Shown piece after piece: positions 1-12,283 of a DNA stretch of 64,000 nucleotides (position 1 is its first letter; every line of letters begins with the position of its first letter). The stretch lies in assembly GCF_042477335.2 (NCBI RefSeq), contig NC_091256.1, positions 40,937,001 through 41,001,000 on the forward strand, written 5' to 3'. The position numbers and the translations under genes are program-made. Source of the DNA: Ovis canadensis. Its lineage: Eukaryota > Chordata > Mammalia > Artiodactyla > Bovidae. The notes under the pieces were generated by a model. It ran no database searches. It was not told where the DNA came from and saw only the letters and a list, made by a program, of their open reading frames with translations.

Positions 1-226
1 GCAACAGAACTACGTATAGTAGCCATTAGTTGTTTGTTTTTTTAATTGCCAGCATTCGTTTCCCCTTTATTGGAAATAGCACCCCAGCTTTTGTTTGTGG
101 AGTTAACCCTCTCTCCAGTGTGCACTCTGGGTGGGACAGTGAATTAGGGGACTCTCCTACAGCCAAGAGGTGGGAGCACAATGCAGGCCAGGCGACTCAG
201 ACTCTCCTGAGATTTTGAGTCTGGTG

Positions 227-313
227 TTTTTTTTTTTTTTTTTGCAGAGCCACATGGCTTGTGGGATCCCAGCGTACAGTCTTAACCGCTTGACCGGTAG
301 GGAATTCCCATGA
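227..313 (-). mobile_element. CHR-type SINE, internally deleted
   Basis: A T17 tail is followed by the complement of a CHR-family SINE. The tRNA-like head lies at the right (GGGAATTCCC on the complement), but the middle portion is missing. Confidence 0.55.
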
Positions 314-315
314 GA

Positions 316-1960
316 CTGTGATTCTTGAAGAGAACAAGGTATCATCAGCAACGAACACTTGGAGCATACCCATCAGTGACTCTCAGGTCCAACACGACCA
401 GTTTCTATTGGTTCCTGTCCCATTTCAAGGCTGGGTACCCAGTCTCCTGTCTACCCTGTGAGCTACCTGTGTTTCAACAAGCTTCTCCTTTTGTCTGATT
501 CGCTGAAGTTGGTTTTTCTTGCTTACAACCAAAGAACTGTGATGCATCATCAGCTGGTTCATAACCTGCATTTGGCTGACTACAGATGGTGGGCAATAGT
601 GTAGAGGCTTGGATAGGAGTTGCCAAAAGAAGAGGTAGTGGGAATGCCTGAAATGTGGCCCGTCAGGGTCCTTGGAGGATAAACAGGCTGACACTAGTTG
701 GTGGGGGTAGGGGGAGTATTAAGTGACTGTCTCGCTGACAGTATCTCTTACCACTGGGAATGAGCCAGCCAAGGGTATACAAGCACAGAAGGTCAGAGAT
801 GGAGCCCAGAGAACACATATTCCAGGGACAGTTGGGATTGGGAAATGTGCAATGATCCTCAGATGTCCCCAGGCACAGAAGCCAGAAATGATGTCACAAG
901 ATGGGATGTCATCAAGCACACAAATATCGCTTTCTGAAAAGGATATCTGCCTCTTACTGCTACCAGATTCAGAGAAAAACAGGCATAAGATGGCCCCATC
1001 CTCTGATGGAGAAGTCATTCATTCTCAGCAGTGAGAGGCTGGTCAAGATACACTGGGACTCTGCAGAGGTGGTAGGTAGGAGTCTGTAGTGGAATGAGAA
1101 TTTGGAGTCCTCGAGGGGATGGATCCTGGTTTATACGAGCTGGGGCGGGCGTGATGACAGTAAGTTGGGCATGCTTGTCATAAGCAGCCGGGGGGGCGGG
1201 GAGAGCTTAGGAGTCACATGCCCTCCTCAGAGCATATATGTTGGCAGTGTCTATCTCTGCACAGGTGGCCCTGGGTTGTGTTGTAAGCTGGCTCTGTCAG
1301 ACCAAGGCTTGCTCCATAAAGTCTCCTTGTGCTCTGAGTCCATAAATGCTCTGACCTGAAGGCAGAACCCAGCGCTTCCCTTGCCTCCTCCCTGCCCTCA
1401 GAATGCCAGCAGGCTGTGGAACCCTCTCCTGGGGCTGGGGCCTGGTGACAGGAGTCAGGGACCAGGCCACTGGCATCGGGCCCATCCTCGCCTCGGTAGT
1501 CCTGAGGGTGGGGGTGTTGGGGGCTCTGCAGCACAGCCCTGAGAGGGTGTGCATCAGGAATCTTGGTTGTAAGCAACAGAAATCAGCAGGTTAGAGTGAA
1601 AAACAAGTATACTGAAAAGATACTGGGTAGCTCAGAGAAGGGCTAGGACTAGAAAATCCGACCTGGAGGAGACAGGGATAAAGAATACAGGGCAGCGCTG
1701 CTTGTACTGCCCACTCTGGACCATGGACACTACAGCCACCATGCCCACACTCGTGACACTGTGGGCGAGCGTGACTGTCGTTCTGTCACAGGTGGGAAGG
1801 GTCCTTTGTTTCTTTGTTTCATTAACTCTCAGGTCTGACTCTAGGACAGTGCTTTTGATTAGGCTGAGTCTAAAAGATAAAACGAGAGAGAGAAAGATAT
1901 CTAGAGAACTCTTCTCTACCTCGACTTAATCTCCTTTGACTTCTATCATCTGAATTCTTC
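316..1960. other. Intergenic, no gene recognised
   Basis: Short chance frames only. The region around 1550-1700 looks like an old decayed interspersed repeat, but I cannot name the family. 1380-1520 is moderately GC-rich without CpG enrichment. Confidence 0.5.
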
Positions 1961-1967
1961 CCACACA

Positions 1968-2056
1968 TTTTATTTATTTATTTTTTGGCTGCACTGCTCG
2001 GCATGTGGCATCTTAGTTCCCCAACCAGGGATTGAACCCTCACCCCCTGTGGCTTC
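1968..2056 (-). mobile_element. CHR-type SINE fragment
   Basis: A (TTTA)n-like tail is followed by TTTTTTGGCTGCACTGC and CCCAACCAGGGATTGAACCC. This is the complement of a CHR SINE that lacks the head end. Confidence 0.65.
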
Positions 2057-2739
2057 CACACACACTTTATAAAGAAGAGATCTGAGCTGTCACCATAGTG
2101 GAAGCTGTGGTGCCCACCCAGATCCCCAGCCAGTCGCTGGGTGCTGGCAGCTAACACGTACATCATGGCTACGCCTTTTCCTCCCCTTCTCAGGACAACT
2201 GCCCTTGACTGACAAGAGCTGCCTGCTGGGAAGTTACGAGCTCTTTTCCCTAGGAGGAGCGGGCAGCTCCAGCCACTGACTGACTGGTAATGGGACTACA
2301 AACTGCCCCCCGTGCCTCAGAGTAGGTTACATTCCAGAGTCCCCCTCAGCCTTTACCTGAGACCACAACCTTCTCCTGAGTTAGTACTTACCTTACACAC
2401 ACCCTTACTTGGAGCTTCCATTCCCCGTACCTGTTTTGCCTCCTTTTCTCACTTGCTGGCTTTTCTTAAAAACAACCTCTCAATAAATTACAAACACCCA
2501 GTACCTTGTCTCAGGCTCTACGTCCCCAGTCCCACCTGCAATATCATTTCTCTTCGAGCCCTGCAGTCTAAGATGTCTTCTCTTCTGCTTCCCGGGCAGA
2601 CGAGTTACAGTGATGAGGGGCAGGCAGGAGAGAGAAGTCAGGCTCTCCAGCCAGAGAGACAGGTCTTAACCCGGTAATCACGCCCATAGCTGTAGGATAG
2701 TGATTGAGACAAATCTTGTGAAGGAAAGGCTGTATGAGA
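2057..2739. other. Intergenic, no gene recognised
   Basis: No RNA gene or exon was seen. Sequence around 2340-2520 has the texture of an old repeat, but no family could be assigned. Confidence 0.4.
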
Positions 2740-3330
2740 GGATCCAACCCAGTCAAGATGTCGGGAAGGCTTCCCTGAGGAAGTGAAGAAATTCTCTGTT
2801 GGGGCTATCAGCTTGGCCTGAGAGCTCTGTGAAGTGAAGTTGAGTAAATTAGTGTAAAGTGGGTAAACAGAGCCTTCCTACACAAAGGTCCCGAGCCAGG
2901 AGGGGATACGGGATGAAACAAGGCCGTTGAGATTGGAGCCGAGAAAGGCGGTGGCACTGAGGATGTGGGGGCAGAGGGGGCTGACTCAGCTTTTTAGGGA
3001 ATCTGGTCTTCATCCTAAAACAAAACAAGTGTTGGAGGGTATCCCACTCCTGGGAGAGGGGTAAAGGGACACGGTCCGTCTGTGGCTGGGAAGATCTCTC
3101 TGGCTGCAACACAGAGAAAGGGTAGGAAAGGGGCGGCTGGGTGAGTTGGTGAGGGGCTCCACAGAAGAGCGAGGAGAGCTCATGGGGTGCAGGGCTGGCA
3201 GTGGGGAGGGGCCACAGATCTGGAAGATCTTTAGGAGTGATGTTAGCAAGATTTGGTGATGGGTTTTACGGGGCGGAGGTAGGAGAGGGAATTGTCAAGG
3301 ATGACATCTGAGTTTCTGGTTTTAGTATCT
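2740..3330 (+). repeat. Ancient mammalian repeat relic, family not assigned
   Basis: Phrases such as AAGGCTTCCCTGAGGAAGTG and, downstream, a GAGATTGGAGCC stretch recur in diverged form at 4290, 5460, 9990, 37600, 45590 and 55820. They look like one old, widely dispersed mammalian element. Confidence 0.4.
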
Positions 3331-3576
3331 GGAGGGATTGTAGGAAAAGCTGGGAGAGCCGAGGGCAGGCGGCCACAGACCTCTGCGTTCCTCTGGAGCA
3401 AAGGAAAGAGAAGAGAAACCAAATGCAGATACCTTTCATCTGCGTCCCCCGCCCCTAATAGGGTCACCTACACACTATCTCTCAGGCGAGGTGGCTGGCT
3501 GTCCAATGGGGTTTTGCATACTGGGGAAGTATCCCAACCAGTGGTCTCAGATGACAAAGGGTGTCCTTCCACTCCT

Positions 3577-3685
3577 TATTTTTAAAAAGAAAGTAAATAT
3601 GTGTATAACCGAGTCACTTTGTTGTACAGCAGAGACTGGCGCAACGTTGTAAATCAAGTGTACTTCAGCAAAATTAAAAGGATAG
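3577..3685 (+). mobile_element. L1 3' end fragment
   Basis: ATGTGTATAACCGAGTCACT, TTGTACAGCAGAGACTGG and an A-rich end match the artiodactyl L1 3' end, the same segment seen at 55070-55145. Confidence 0.6.
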
Positions 3686-4289
3686 GAATAAAAGGAATAT
3701 ACATTTGCTCAGTCAGTCCATCATTACCTTGAACAAACTCCTACTACGTTTATGATAAAGATAATGCAATTATTTTTTTTAAAAAAACAGCCTTCCAAAT
3801 TTTTATGGACCTTTAAAAATAATAAATGCATTCACCACGGCATAGTCAAAAGTTACAAAAAATAAGAACCCCTGCTCTAAAGCTTTCTTGGTTTAGGAAT
3901 TTTTGCCAGATAAAAAACAAATGCCTTCAGGATAGTTAGTGCTCTAAAATGTCACTGTCACTTTTATTTTGGTGTCTGTTCAGATCGTTTTATGAAAATG
4001 AGTCCCTTTGAAAGGAAATGGGAGACTGTGAGAGCACTAGTCACCTGAGAAAGATCAGGAGGCACCAGATTGGGAAAGGAGGCTGGAGAGTGGAGGACCA
4101 AGGACATCTCAGCCTTCCCAGTGACAAGCTGTAGGAGTCTTGGTCTGTCATCAAGGGCAGGGCCCGAGTCAGGTGTGTCTGATCCTTTGTGGCATCTCTG
4201 TGGCCCAGGTCATACAGCACGTGTCCTAGTGCATTGCAGAAATCAGTGGGCCCCTTTTCTCCTTCAGATCTCTTTTCCCACCTGCAACC
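3686..4289. other. Intergenic, no gene recognised
   Basis: AT-rich sequence with nothing recognised. Confidence 0.4.
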
Positions 4290-4870
4290 CCATTCATTAA
4301 CTCAGCAAGTACATATGGAGTTAAAACGTGTACCAGGAAACACAATAAGTGTAAGCAAGGACTCTGCATGCATGGAAGTTACATTCTCTTCTGGAATGGA
4401 TGTGAAGATAGACAATAAACAAGTAAATAAACAAAACTAAGATCATTGCATATCTTGTTGAGTGTGGCCAAGAAATAAACAGGAAATGGGAGAAAGTGCT
4501 CAGGAGTGTTTTAGATAGAGTCACCAGGGAAGTCAGCTCTGCGTGAGTAACATCTGAGCTCTACTCGATGAAGATGAAGTCATAGGTGACAAGGGTCTAG
4601 CCTCATTAAATAATGAGAATGAAGTCATAGATGAGAAGGGCTTAGCCTCATTAAATTCCAGGGGGAGAACATTCCGAGCAGAGGAGAAAAATACTCAAAG
4701 CCCAGGAGATAGGAAAGAGCTTTCTGATAAAAATTAGGCTGGTGCAGCTGAAGAACATGGATTGAGGAGGAGAGTTGTGTGAGATGAGATTGGTAAATTA
4801 GGTGAAGCAGATCACTTAGGACCTTAGGTGATCAGGGCTTAGTCTGGAAAGAGAGAAATCAAACCAGTTA
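4290..4870 (+). repeat. Ancient mammalian repeat relic with a local duplication
   Basis: TTAACTCAGCAAGTACATAT and the following AGTTACATTCTCTTCTGGAA with GACAATAAACAAGTAAATAA are hallmarks of an old mammalian repeat with many copies. The family name is uncertain. Confidence 0.4.
4574..4657 (+). repeat. Tandem duplication, 45-bp period
   Basis: Two units (4574-4612 and 4619-4657) share ATGAAGTCATAG and TAGCCTCATTAAAT with about five mismatches over 39 bp. Confidence 0.75.
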
Positions 4871-5821
4871 TTTTAAAAGAGAGAATTCTATGTAAACAAT
4901 TGTTAACTAGGTAACTGAAAAGTCTAAAAACATAGAGTTAAGGTATCATGAAACTACAGGTTCAGGAAGCAGCTAACGTTCCTAGAGGTGAAGGAACAAA
5001 GGGAAAGTATGCTTTTGTTAGAACTCACAAACTTGGAGGAGGGGCCCCTCCGAGCTGAATTTCTGGACCTTAGACAAGGGGGTGTGGCTGAGCTTCTGTT
5101 AATGTTTCTAAGTTCAGAGGAGGGGGCCTCTCAAGCCTGGACCCAGCACTCAGAGAAGAAGGAGGCACTAGCCAACTAGTGCTGGTATTTCTGTGGGTCA
5201 TGATAAGGCTGGTTCTGTGTGCATCAGAAAAACTGAAAACTAGACTTGACTATTGCTAAGAGGAGGGGCAGTCGCTGACGGAATGAAAAGGTGATGTGTT
5301 CAGAAAAAGGAAGCAGACAGGAGGCAGTGAGGAATAGCTCCCTTCTTCCTCCTCTGAATTTACAGTCTCACTCTACCACCCTATTGGCAAGGTACTAAAA
5401 AAGAAAAAAGCTGTCAAAAACAAAAATAGAAGTTTTAGACCCTCAGATCCAGAAAAACAAATTCAGAATAAAAGGATGAGTTTAGACCTGAGAGGCAATA
5501 GACGAATAATTGACATAGACCGTGTGTCCCACAAAAAATAGGAATTTGGGTTTTAAGAGCAGTGGGAAGACACTGGTTGGTTTTAAGTGCAAGTCGGTGT
5601 GATGAGATTTTTCCTTTGAGAATATCTCTCAGGCTACTGTGTAGGAAGCAGAGCAGAGACAAGCAGGATCAGAATCAAGAAGACCAGTTAAGAAGCTCTA
5701 GAAGTTTCTATATTATGCATTCAATTTTTTTTAATAATTACAGAGTATTTAAATGATTTTTATTGGGTGAAATGTGTTTTTGGGGAAACTGTGCAATATT
5801 TATCTAAGTTGTCAAAATTTC
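4871..5821. other. Intergenic; old repeat relics
   Basis: No gene was recognised. 5460-5720 looks like another piece of the old repeat seen at 2740 and 4290. Confidence 0.35.
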
Positions 5822-5943
5822 TCCAGGCAAGAATACTGGAGTGGGTAGCCATTCCCTTCTCCAGGGGCTCTTCCCCACCCAGGGATTGAACCCAGGTCTC
5901 CTGCATTGGCAGGCAGATTCTTTACCATCTCAGCCTCCAGGCA
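5822..5943 (-). mobile_element. Bov-tA SINE, 3'-truncated part
   Basis: Minus-strand Bov-tA: the Bov-A portion near AGAATACTGGAGTGGGTAGC, then the tRNA-like head with B-box complement GGGATTGAACCC. The distal Bov-A part is missing. Confidence 0.8.
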
Positions 5944-6829
5944 AAATAGTAGATGCTTGCTTTGTGGGATATTTTCATTATAAAACTACATGTGTTATGT
6001 AGGTTTTTTGAGGTGCAACTAACAAATGTTCACTAGAATAAACTCAGATATTCAGGCCCTATTATTATCATGCCCATGAAAATAAAGATGGGAACTTTCC
6101 TAATAGCCTGACTTAGGGTCAGCCAAAGAGCCACATTACTTTAATGTAGTTTTGAGGAAATTTCAGTGGGTGTATGCTCCATGGAATCCAATGACCCTAA
6201 CTAAACTATGATTATTTCTTATAACACTATTTGGCTTAGGACATAGAACACAATGCTAGCCCATGACTCACTGTGAAGGGGCAAAGGCATATATCAATTT
6301 GAAAGTCTGGCTTAAATGAAAGAACAATTTTAGATTAAGTAGGAAAATGAGTTGACTATTTCTCAGACCATCATTCATACATATTATTTTTGTAACCAAA
6401 CTTTTGATATGTAGTCATGCCGTTATACTCCCAAACCATATCTGAAGAGCCTGGCATATAGTAGTTGCTCACTAAATATTGTTTAAATGAATGAGAGCCA
6501 TTTTATGTTGCTGATTAAGAACATGCTTTAATTAAAGATAGGTCACTTGACTGAATAAAAGCCCAATGTGCAAAGAAGGGCCAAGGGAGTATTCATAAGG
6601 AAAGCACATTTTATGTTAGAGAACAGTTCTGAGATTATTCCAGCACAGAACAGATGGGTGGCTAAAGTCCAAATTTCTGTGCCATGAAACACAGTTTTTT
6701 ATATGTAAGTATTAACAAATGCTCAAAACAACCACTATGAAATTTCAATAAAGCAGTAATAGAATATCTAATGCCAAGAAAACAATTAGCTATATATATA
6801 TATTTATATGTGTGTGTGTATGTGTGAAT
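5944..6829. other. Intergenic, AT-rich, no gene recognised
   Basis: It contains a short (TA)n/(TG)n stretch at 6790-6826. Nothing else was recognised. Confidence 0.4.
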
Positions 6830-7190
6830 TTCCAGGCTGTATTCTGTTTCATTGGTCAGTATATCATTATATTAATATACCAATACCATAATGTCTTAAT
6901 GAATATAACTTTATAGTAAATATTAAAATCATGGAATATAAGTCTTCCAACTTATTTATATTTCAACTTTTGGTTAATTCTAAGATTTTGCCTTTCCTCA
7001 TAAATTTTAGTATAAGTTTGTCTGTTGGGATTTTAATTAGGATCCCATTGACTCTGTAATTTGGACAAATTGACATGTTACTGTTGAGTCTTCTAATTGA
7101 AGAACAAATGATATCTTTTCGTTTATTTAGATCTCCTTTAACTTCTTTCAGCAGTGTTTTGCTTCAGAGGTAATCCCATATTTTATGTTT
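6830..7190 (-). mobile_element. L1 fragment
   Basis: Complement of L1 ORF2-type sequence: ACCAATACCATAATGTCTTA, GGGATTTTAATTAGGATCCC and TTTATTTAGATCTCCTTTAA are diagnostic of the L1 region around the end of the reverse transcriptase. Confidence 0.75.
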
Positions 7191-7854
7191 ATACAGCAGA
7201 GTGCTGGTGAGCCAACTCTTCCAGCAAGTTGGGAGGTCACAGAGCCCTAATGTGTTTTGTTTGCAAGGTTCTGTGGTGTGAATACTCAAACCATGATCAG
7301 CTTCAAGCTCTCAATGTGACCTCACCCAACATGGAGTTCTGAAGAGATGGGAGAATGAGCTGTTGTGTGAGCTGATTCCAACACACATTGGATATATCTG
7401 TAAATATTTCATAGTTTTGGTGCCATTTTAAATTCCTGACATTGTAAATGTTCTGTTGTTGAGTGATGGGATTTTCTTGTCTTCCTTTAAAGAGAGTTAC
7501 AGTCTGTTTTCTTGGGGCAATTAAGTTACTTGCAGATCAGGCTGATCTTTTTGAATTACAGCTTTATTTTACAGCCTTTACTTTAGGCTTAGTTTAGCTC
7601 TTCTGTTGATACTAAGGCATGACCCTTCTGAGGTCTTTACTCAGTACACCAAGCGTTCAACAAGCACTTTTCACTCTGCACAGTAAGAACTCAAGTCTCT
7701 CAGTCCTGTGTTAGCTTTGGGGATTGCTTAGCTTAGAGATTCCCATCAGCTGTTCTTTGCTAGGCCTTCAGGGTTTCATCCAAAATGTGCCCAGATTAGT
7801 AGTTACACAAAGTCTCAAGGGAGTCCCCATGCAGATTTTTGAAGCACTTCATTA
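7191..7854. other. Intergenic, probable old L1-derived sequence
   Basis: Composition and neighbouring L1 pieces suggest decayed L1, but no decisive motif was seen. Confidence 0.3.
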
Positions 7855-8235
7855 TTTTTTTAATTTTTAATATTTCATATTGGGCTGTAGTTGATTTATA
7901 ATGTGTTAGTTTCAGGTTTACAGCAAAGCGATTCAGTTATACAAATACATATGTCTATTCCTTTTCAAATTCTTTTCCCACTTAGGTTCTTATAGAATAT
8001 TGAGCAGAGTTCCCTGTAATATATAGTAAGTCCTTGTTGTTTATTTTAAATATAGTAGTGTGTATATGTCAATTCCAAATTCCCAGTTTATCCCTCCCCA
8101 CCACCTTTCCCCTTTGATAACCATAAGTTTCCTTTCTATGTCTGTGAGTCTATTTCTGTTCTATAAATAAGTTCCTTTGTATCATTTTTTAAATATTCCA
8201 CATATGAGCAATATCATATGATATTTGTGAAACAC
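7855..8235 (-). mobile_element. L1 3' region fragment
   Basis: GTAGTTGATTTATAATGTGT, GTTTCAGGTTTACAGCAAAG and TCCTTGTTGTTTATTTTAAA are the complement of the artiodactyl L1 3' region. The same segment occurs around 39564. Confidence 0.8.
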
Positions 8236-8759
8236 TTTCTTTATATAGTGTCTCTTTAATACTACCCCCCCGCCGCCGCCCTCACCACACTCCCCCTTCA
8301 GCCTCCAACAACTCCAGTCTTTGTCTCTTTAATTCAACAAGATCTCATGGGTTTTGACTGGGTTCCCAACCCCTGAGCAGCAGTTTAATAGCTAGAGTGA
8401 TTATGGGGCTCAATTATTTGTTTCCCTCATCTCCGAGGGCACATTCTTCACTCCCTATTGTCCCAATATCTGAATAGTTGTTTCATTGATTTTGTCCCCT
8501 TTTCTAGTTGTTTATACCGGAAGGGCAAGTTCCATATCAATTACTCCTTCACAGCCAGAACAGAAGTTATTGGGTTGTTTTTTAATCTGAGTCAATACAT
8601 GCTTAATGGAGACTTTTTGTGTTAAAAGGGCTGCTTTGTGTACTAAGGGCTCTGAGAGCAATAGAAACCAGTTTAGGGGAAAACCAATGTGCATACTCTA
8701 GGTGAAGAGAGAGAACTGGGGAGGCTTTTAGGAGAAGAAACTCAGAAGAAGTTCAGATG
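8236..8759. other. Intergenic, no gene recognised
   Basis: It includes a short C-rich patch (CCCCCCCGCCGCCGCC, 8265-8280). Nothing else was recognised. Confidence 0.4.
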
Positions 8760-9935
8760 TTTCAAATCCAAACCAGAACTCCTAATCTTTGCCCCAGACC
8801 TGCTCCTCCAAGTATGCCCTATCTCAGTTAATGGCAACTGCTTCCTTAGAGTTGATCAGACTAAAAACTTTGATGACATCCTTGTGCCCTTTCTTTCTCT
8901 CTCTTATCCCACATCCAATCCGTCAGCAAACTCCATCAGACCTATCTTTAAGCTAGATGTAGAATTCAACCCTGTCTCATGGCCTCCACTGTCCCCACCC
9001 TGGCTCAAGCCATTAGCAGAATCTCTTGCTTCCACCCTTGTCTTCCTACAACCTATTCTCAATTCAGCAGCCAGAGAGATCCTTCCATTGTGTAACTTCC
9101 CAATTCAAACCCTCCAATAAGCTCCTCATCTCCCTTAGAATGCAATGGGGACTTCCCTGGCAATCCAAGTGTTGAGAATCTGCTGGGCAATATAGGGGAT
9201 GTGGGTTCGATTCCTGGTTGGGGAACTAAGATCCCACAAGCCGAGGAGCAGCTAAGCCTGCAAGCTGCAATTACTGAGCCTATGCACCACAATTAAAGGA
9301 TCCATGTGCTGCAACGAAAGATCCTGCATGACGCAAGGAAGATTCTGCATGCCACAGCTAAGACCCAACACAGCCAAGTAAATATTTTTTAAAAGCTTTG
9401 CAGTGGTCTACAAGGTCTCCCCTTACCTTTCTCCCTTTGACCTTTACTCTTCTCCCCCATGCTCACTCTCCTCAGACCACAGTGGTCTCCTTCCAGTTCC
9501 CATTTTTGAGGGCTGCCTCGACCTCAGGATCTTTGCCCCTGCTCTTCACTTTTCCCTTAATACTTTTCCCCCAGATACTCACATGGCTTGCTCCTTCATT
9601 TCGTTAAGGCTCTGCTCAAATGTCCCTTCTCAGTGAGGCCTTCCCTGACCACTCCATTTAAAATTGCTGTGGCCTGACCTCCACCCCTGCTCTGGCATCC
9701 CCACCCCATCCTTCTTCCCTGCTTAATATTTTTCCATAGCACTTAACCCTCCTAGTCTGTGATATAATTTATTTATTTTGTTCATTGTCTGTCCTCTCCC
9801 ACCACCACTGTCACCACCACTATAACGTAAATTCTGTAAGTCAGGAAGTTTTGTCTGTATTAGTCATTGATGCTCAGCACCTAAAAGTATTAGGCACAGT
9901 CAGCCTCAGTAAGCATTTCGTGAATAGATGAATGC
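8760..9935 (+). mobile_element. L2 LINE relic, interrupted by a SINE
   Basis: L2-type text occurs on both sides of the SINE: GCAACTGCTTCCTTAGAG and CAAACCCTCCAATAAGCTCC to the left; CTCAAATGTCCCTTCTCAG, AGGCCTTCCCTGACCACTCC and a CTCAGCACCTAAAAGTATTA 3' end to the right. The open frame at 8689-9120 lies in this relic and is not a gene. Confidence 0.75.
9148..9392 (+). mobile_element. CHR-2-type SINE inside L2
   Basis: It starts GGGGACTTCCCTGGCAATCC, has B-box GGGTTCGATTCC, then the diagnostic CHR-2 body with AGATCCCACAAGCCGAGGAG and AAGACCCAACACAGCCAAGT before the A-rich tail. Confidence 0.85.
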
Positions 9936-9989
9936 CAAGGCAATGGTAGGGGAGGTAATCAGTGAAGGATCACTTCAGGATGAGGGGAT

Positions 9990-10500
9990 GGCACAAAACA
10001 GCAATGAAAGTTTAAAGACAGAGATGATGGTGAAACTGAAATGAGATGTATATAGCTGGAATGAAGGGCCTGTGGAAATATAGCCAAGAGGCAGGGGATG
10101 GTTTGCCATGATAGGGTCTTTGAACTTCAGCCTAAAGCAACAAGGTGTCGTTGAAAGATTTTTAAGCTCAGTGGAGAGAGCTATGAAACCCGATCATGTC
10201 AGTAGTTTAGGAAGATCGCTGTGCCAGAGATATCAGTTTAGAATTGGTGAGGCCAGACCCAAGGAGACCACTTGTTTCTAATTGCAGCAGATCTGATGAC
10301 AAATGATGAGGACTCTAAATCAATGGCCAGAGGTATTAACACAGAAAGGGAGTACATTTGAAGGATAGTTAGGAAGTTAAATCTTCAGGACTCTGTAAAC
10401 AAATCAGTTGTGAGTTGTGAGACAGAGCAAGAATTCAGGATGACAACCAGATTTCTAGCTTGGGTAACTTGAGAGGTGATGGTGCCATTCACTGAACACA
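9990..10500 (+). repeat. Ancient mammalian repeat relic
   Basis: GGTTTGCCATGATAGGGTCT and GAAAGATTTTTAAGCTCAGT belong to the same old dispersed element as 2740 and 37600. Confidence 0.4.
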
Positions 10501-11241
10501 GATGAAAAGCAATTATACAGCCTCACCAGTCATCTTCCTGTTATTGGGTCACCAGGGCCCAGTGATGATGGGCGCAAAGCCCAAGCCATTTATCTGAATT
10601 CACCGTATGTGAACACCCAGCCGGTGGCAGGAAGTCTGACCTGAGCACCATGAGTCAGCAGCCTCCCTTCTATTATGAAAGCCCAAGCCTATAATATGAA
10701 CACTGCTTTAATTTGTTAAACAGGGCTTTGTGGCTTCTTGCCCCACCTTAACTGCCCTATGAAGTAACTGGAGAAGGAAATTATGCGTGTTTCCCTAAAG
10801 AGAAGTTTAGATTTGCCTAAGATTAGAAAGATACAGGCGACAAGGATTATCACTACCAGAACCTGCCGTGACAATGTTTATGCAAAGTACAGTGTTAGAC
10901 ACTAAACTAAGCTCCTGTGCCTTTGAGGTGCTACTTTATACCTCTGCCTTTGTAAGAGAATCTTTTCCTTTAATTGGGTAGTGAGGGGAGTGGTGAAGAA
11001 GACACTTGACTGACCAGACTGGTCAAGCTTGGAGCCAATGGTCAAGTAGTCAGATCACCCCTACCATGTTGTTCAAGCAGCCTGAGTTTCCCTCCCAGGC
11101 TGGGACTGGCTGGAGCAGTGAAACAGGCTGTGGGATGAGGACTCCAGAGAGAGCACCCAGGAAGAGAGCCTGAAGTTATCATTCACCCATCAGAGGGATC
11201 AGGCTGATGGGTGAAATTTGAGTGTGAAGCAAAGAGACTAT
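10501..11241. other. Intergenic, no gene recognised
   Basis: No exon or RNA signal was seen. Confidence 0.4.
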
Positions 11242-11253
11242 GAGCAGAGTTAG

Positions 11254-11520
11254 CTGCTGCTGCTGCTACTAAGTCGCTTCAGTCATGTCTGCCCATGGTG
11301 GGGCAGCCCACCAGGCTTCCCCGTCCCTGGGATTCTCCAGGCAAGAACACTGGAGTGGGTTGCCATTTCCTTCCCCAATGCATGAAAGTGAAAAGTGAAA
11401 GTGAAGTCGCTCAGTTGTGTCCGACTAGTAGCGACCCCATGGACTGCAGCCTACCAGGCCCCTCTGTCCATGGGATTTTCCAGGCAAGAGTACTGGAGTG
11501 GGGTGCCATTGCCTTCTCCG
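11254..11520 (-). mobile_element. Bov-A2 SINE, full dimer
   Basis: Two Bov-A monomers are joined by the GCATGAAAGTGAAAAGTGAA linker and start from a (CTG)n end. A perfect 12-bp target-site duplication, GAGCAGAGTTAG, flanks it (11242-11253 and 11521-11532). Confidence 0.95.
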
Positions 11521-11811
11521 GAGCAGAGTTAGCAAGAGGGAGTAAGTCAGTTTAGTAGAAAGGAAGGGACACATCCTGAAAAGATTCCTTGAGGGTCTGG
11601 AAAAGAGAAGCAGAACCTGCCTGTGAGTATATAGAAAGCTGCTGAAGAAACTCACTTAAACATGAGCAGTTTACATAGCAGCTGTGCCACTTTTTATGGG
11701 ATGGAAGTGGTAGAGGATGGAATAGAACAAAGGAGATTAAGATTTAATGTCACACTGTAGGAAAGTAGAATATTTGCATTTATTCATTTAGAAAGGTTTT
11801 ACTAAGTACCT

Positions 11812-12045
11812 GTGCTGTGCTGTGCTGTGCTAAGTTGCTTTAGCTGTGTCTGACTCTTTGTGACCCCATGGACTGTAGCCCGCCAGGCTCTTCTGTCCAT
11901 GGGATTCTCCAAGAAAGAATATTGGAGTAGGTTACCATGCCCTCCTCCAGGGGATCTTCCTGACCCAGGGGTCGAACCTGCATCTCTAAAGTCTCCTGCT
12001 TTGGCAGGCAAGCTCTTTACCACTAGCGCCACCTGGGAAGTCCTA
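11812..12045 (-). mobile_element. Bov-tA SINE, first of a tandem pair
   Basis: Full-length minus-strand Bov-tA with a (GTGCT)n start, Bov-A body and tRNA-like head ending CCACCTGGGAAGTCC. It is bounded by TAAGTACCT (11803-11811) and TTAAGTACCT (12046-12055). Confidence 0.92.
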
Positions 12046-12055
12046 TTAAGTACCT

Positions 12056-12283
12056 GTGCTGTGCTGTGCTAAGTCACTTCAGTCGTCCAGTTCTGTGCAA
12101 CCCTACAAACTGGAGCCCTTCAGGCTCCTCTGTCCATCGGATTCTCCAGGCAAGAATACCGGAGTGGGTAGCCATTCTCTTCTCCAGGGGATCTTCCCCA
12201 TCCAGGGATTGAACTGGCATGTCTTATGTCTAATCTGCATTGGCAGGCGGGTTCTTTACCGCTAGTGCCCCTGGGAAGCCCTG
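12056..12283 (-). mobile_element. Bov-tA SINE, second of a tandem pair
   Basis: A second full-length minus-strand Bov-tA, clearly diverged from the first. It is bounded by TTAAGTACCT at 12046-12055 and again at 12284-12293. Confidence 0.92.

Noticed and set aside
8689-9120. 143-codon plus-strand frame
   Set aside because: It sits in an L2 relic and its second half reads through L2-type sequence; no family match.
11254-11273. (CTG)n stretch considered as a triplet-repeat locus; likewise 21852-21873 and 39193-39207
   Set aside because: It is the normal end of Bov-A2 elements.
11295-11555. Many 60-100 codon frames such as this one that contain PGKNTGVGCHF or similar
   Set aside because: They are translations of Bov-A2/Bov-tA SINEs, which lack protein-coding capacity.
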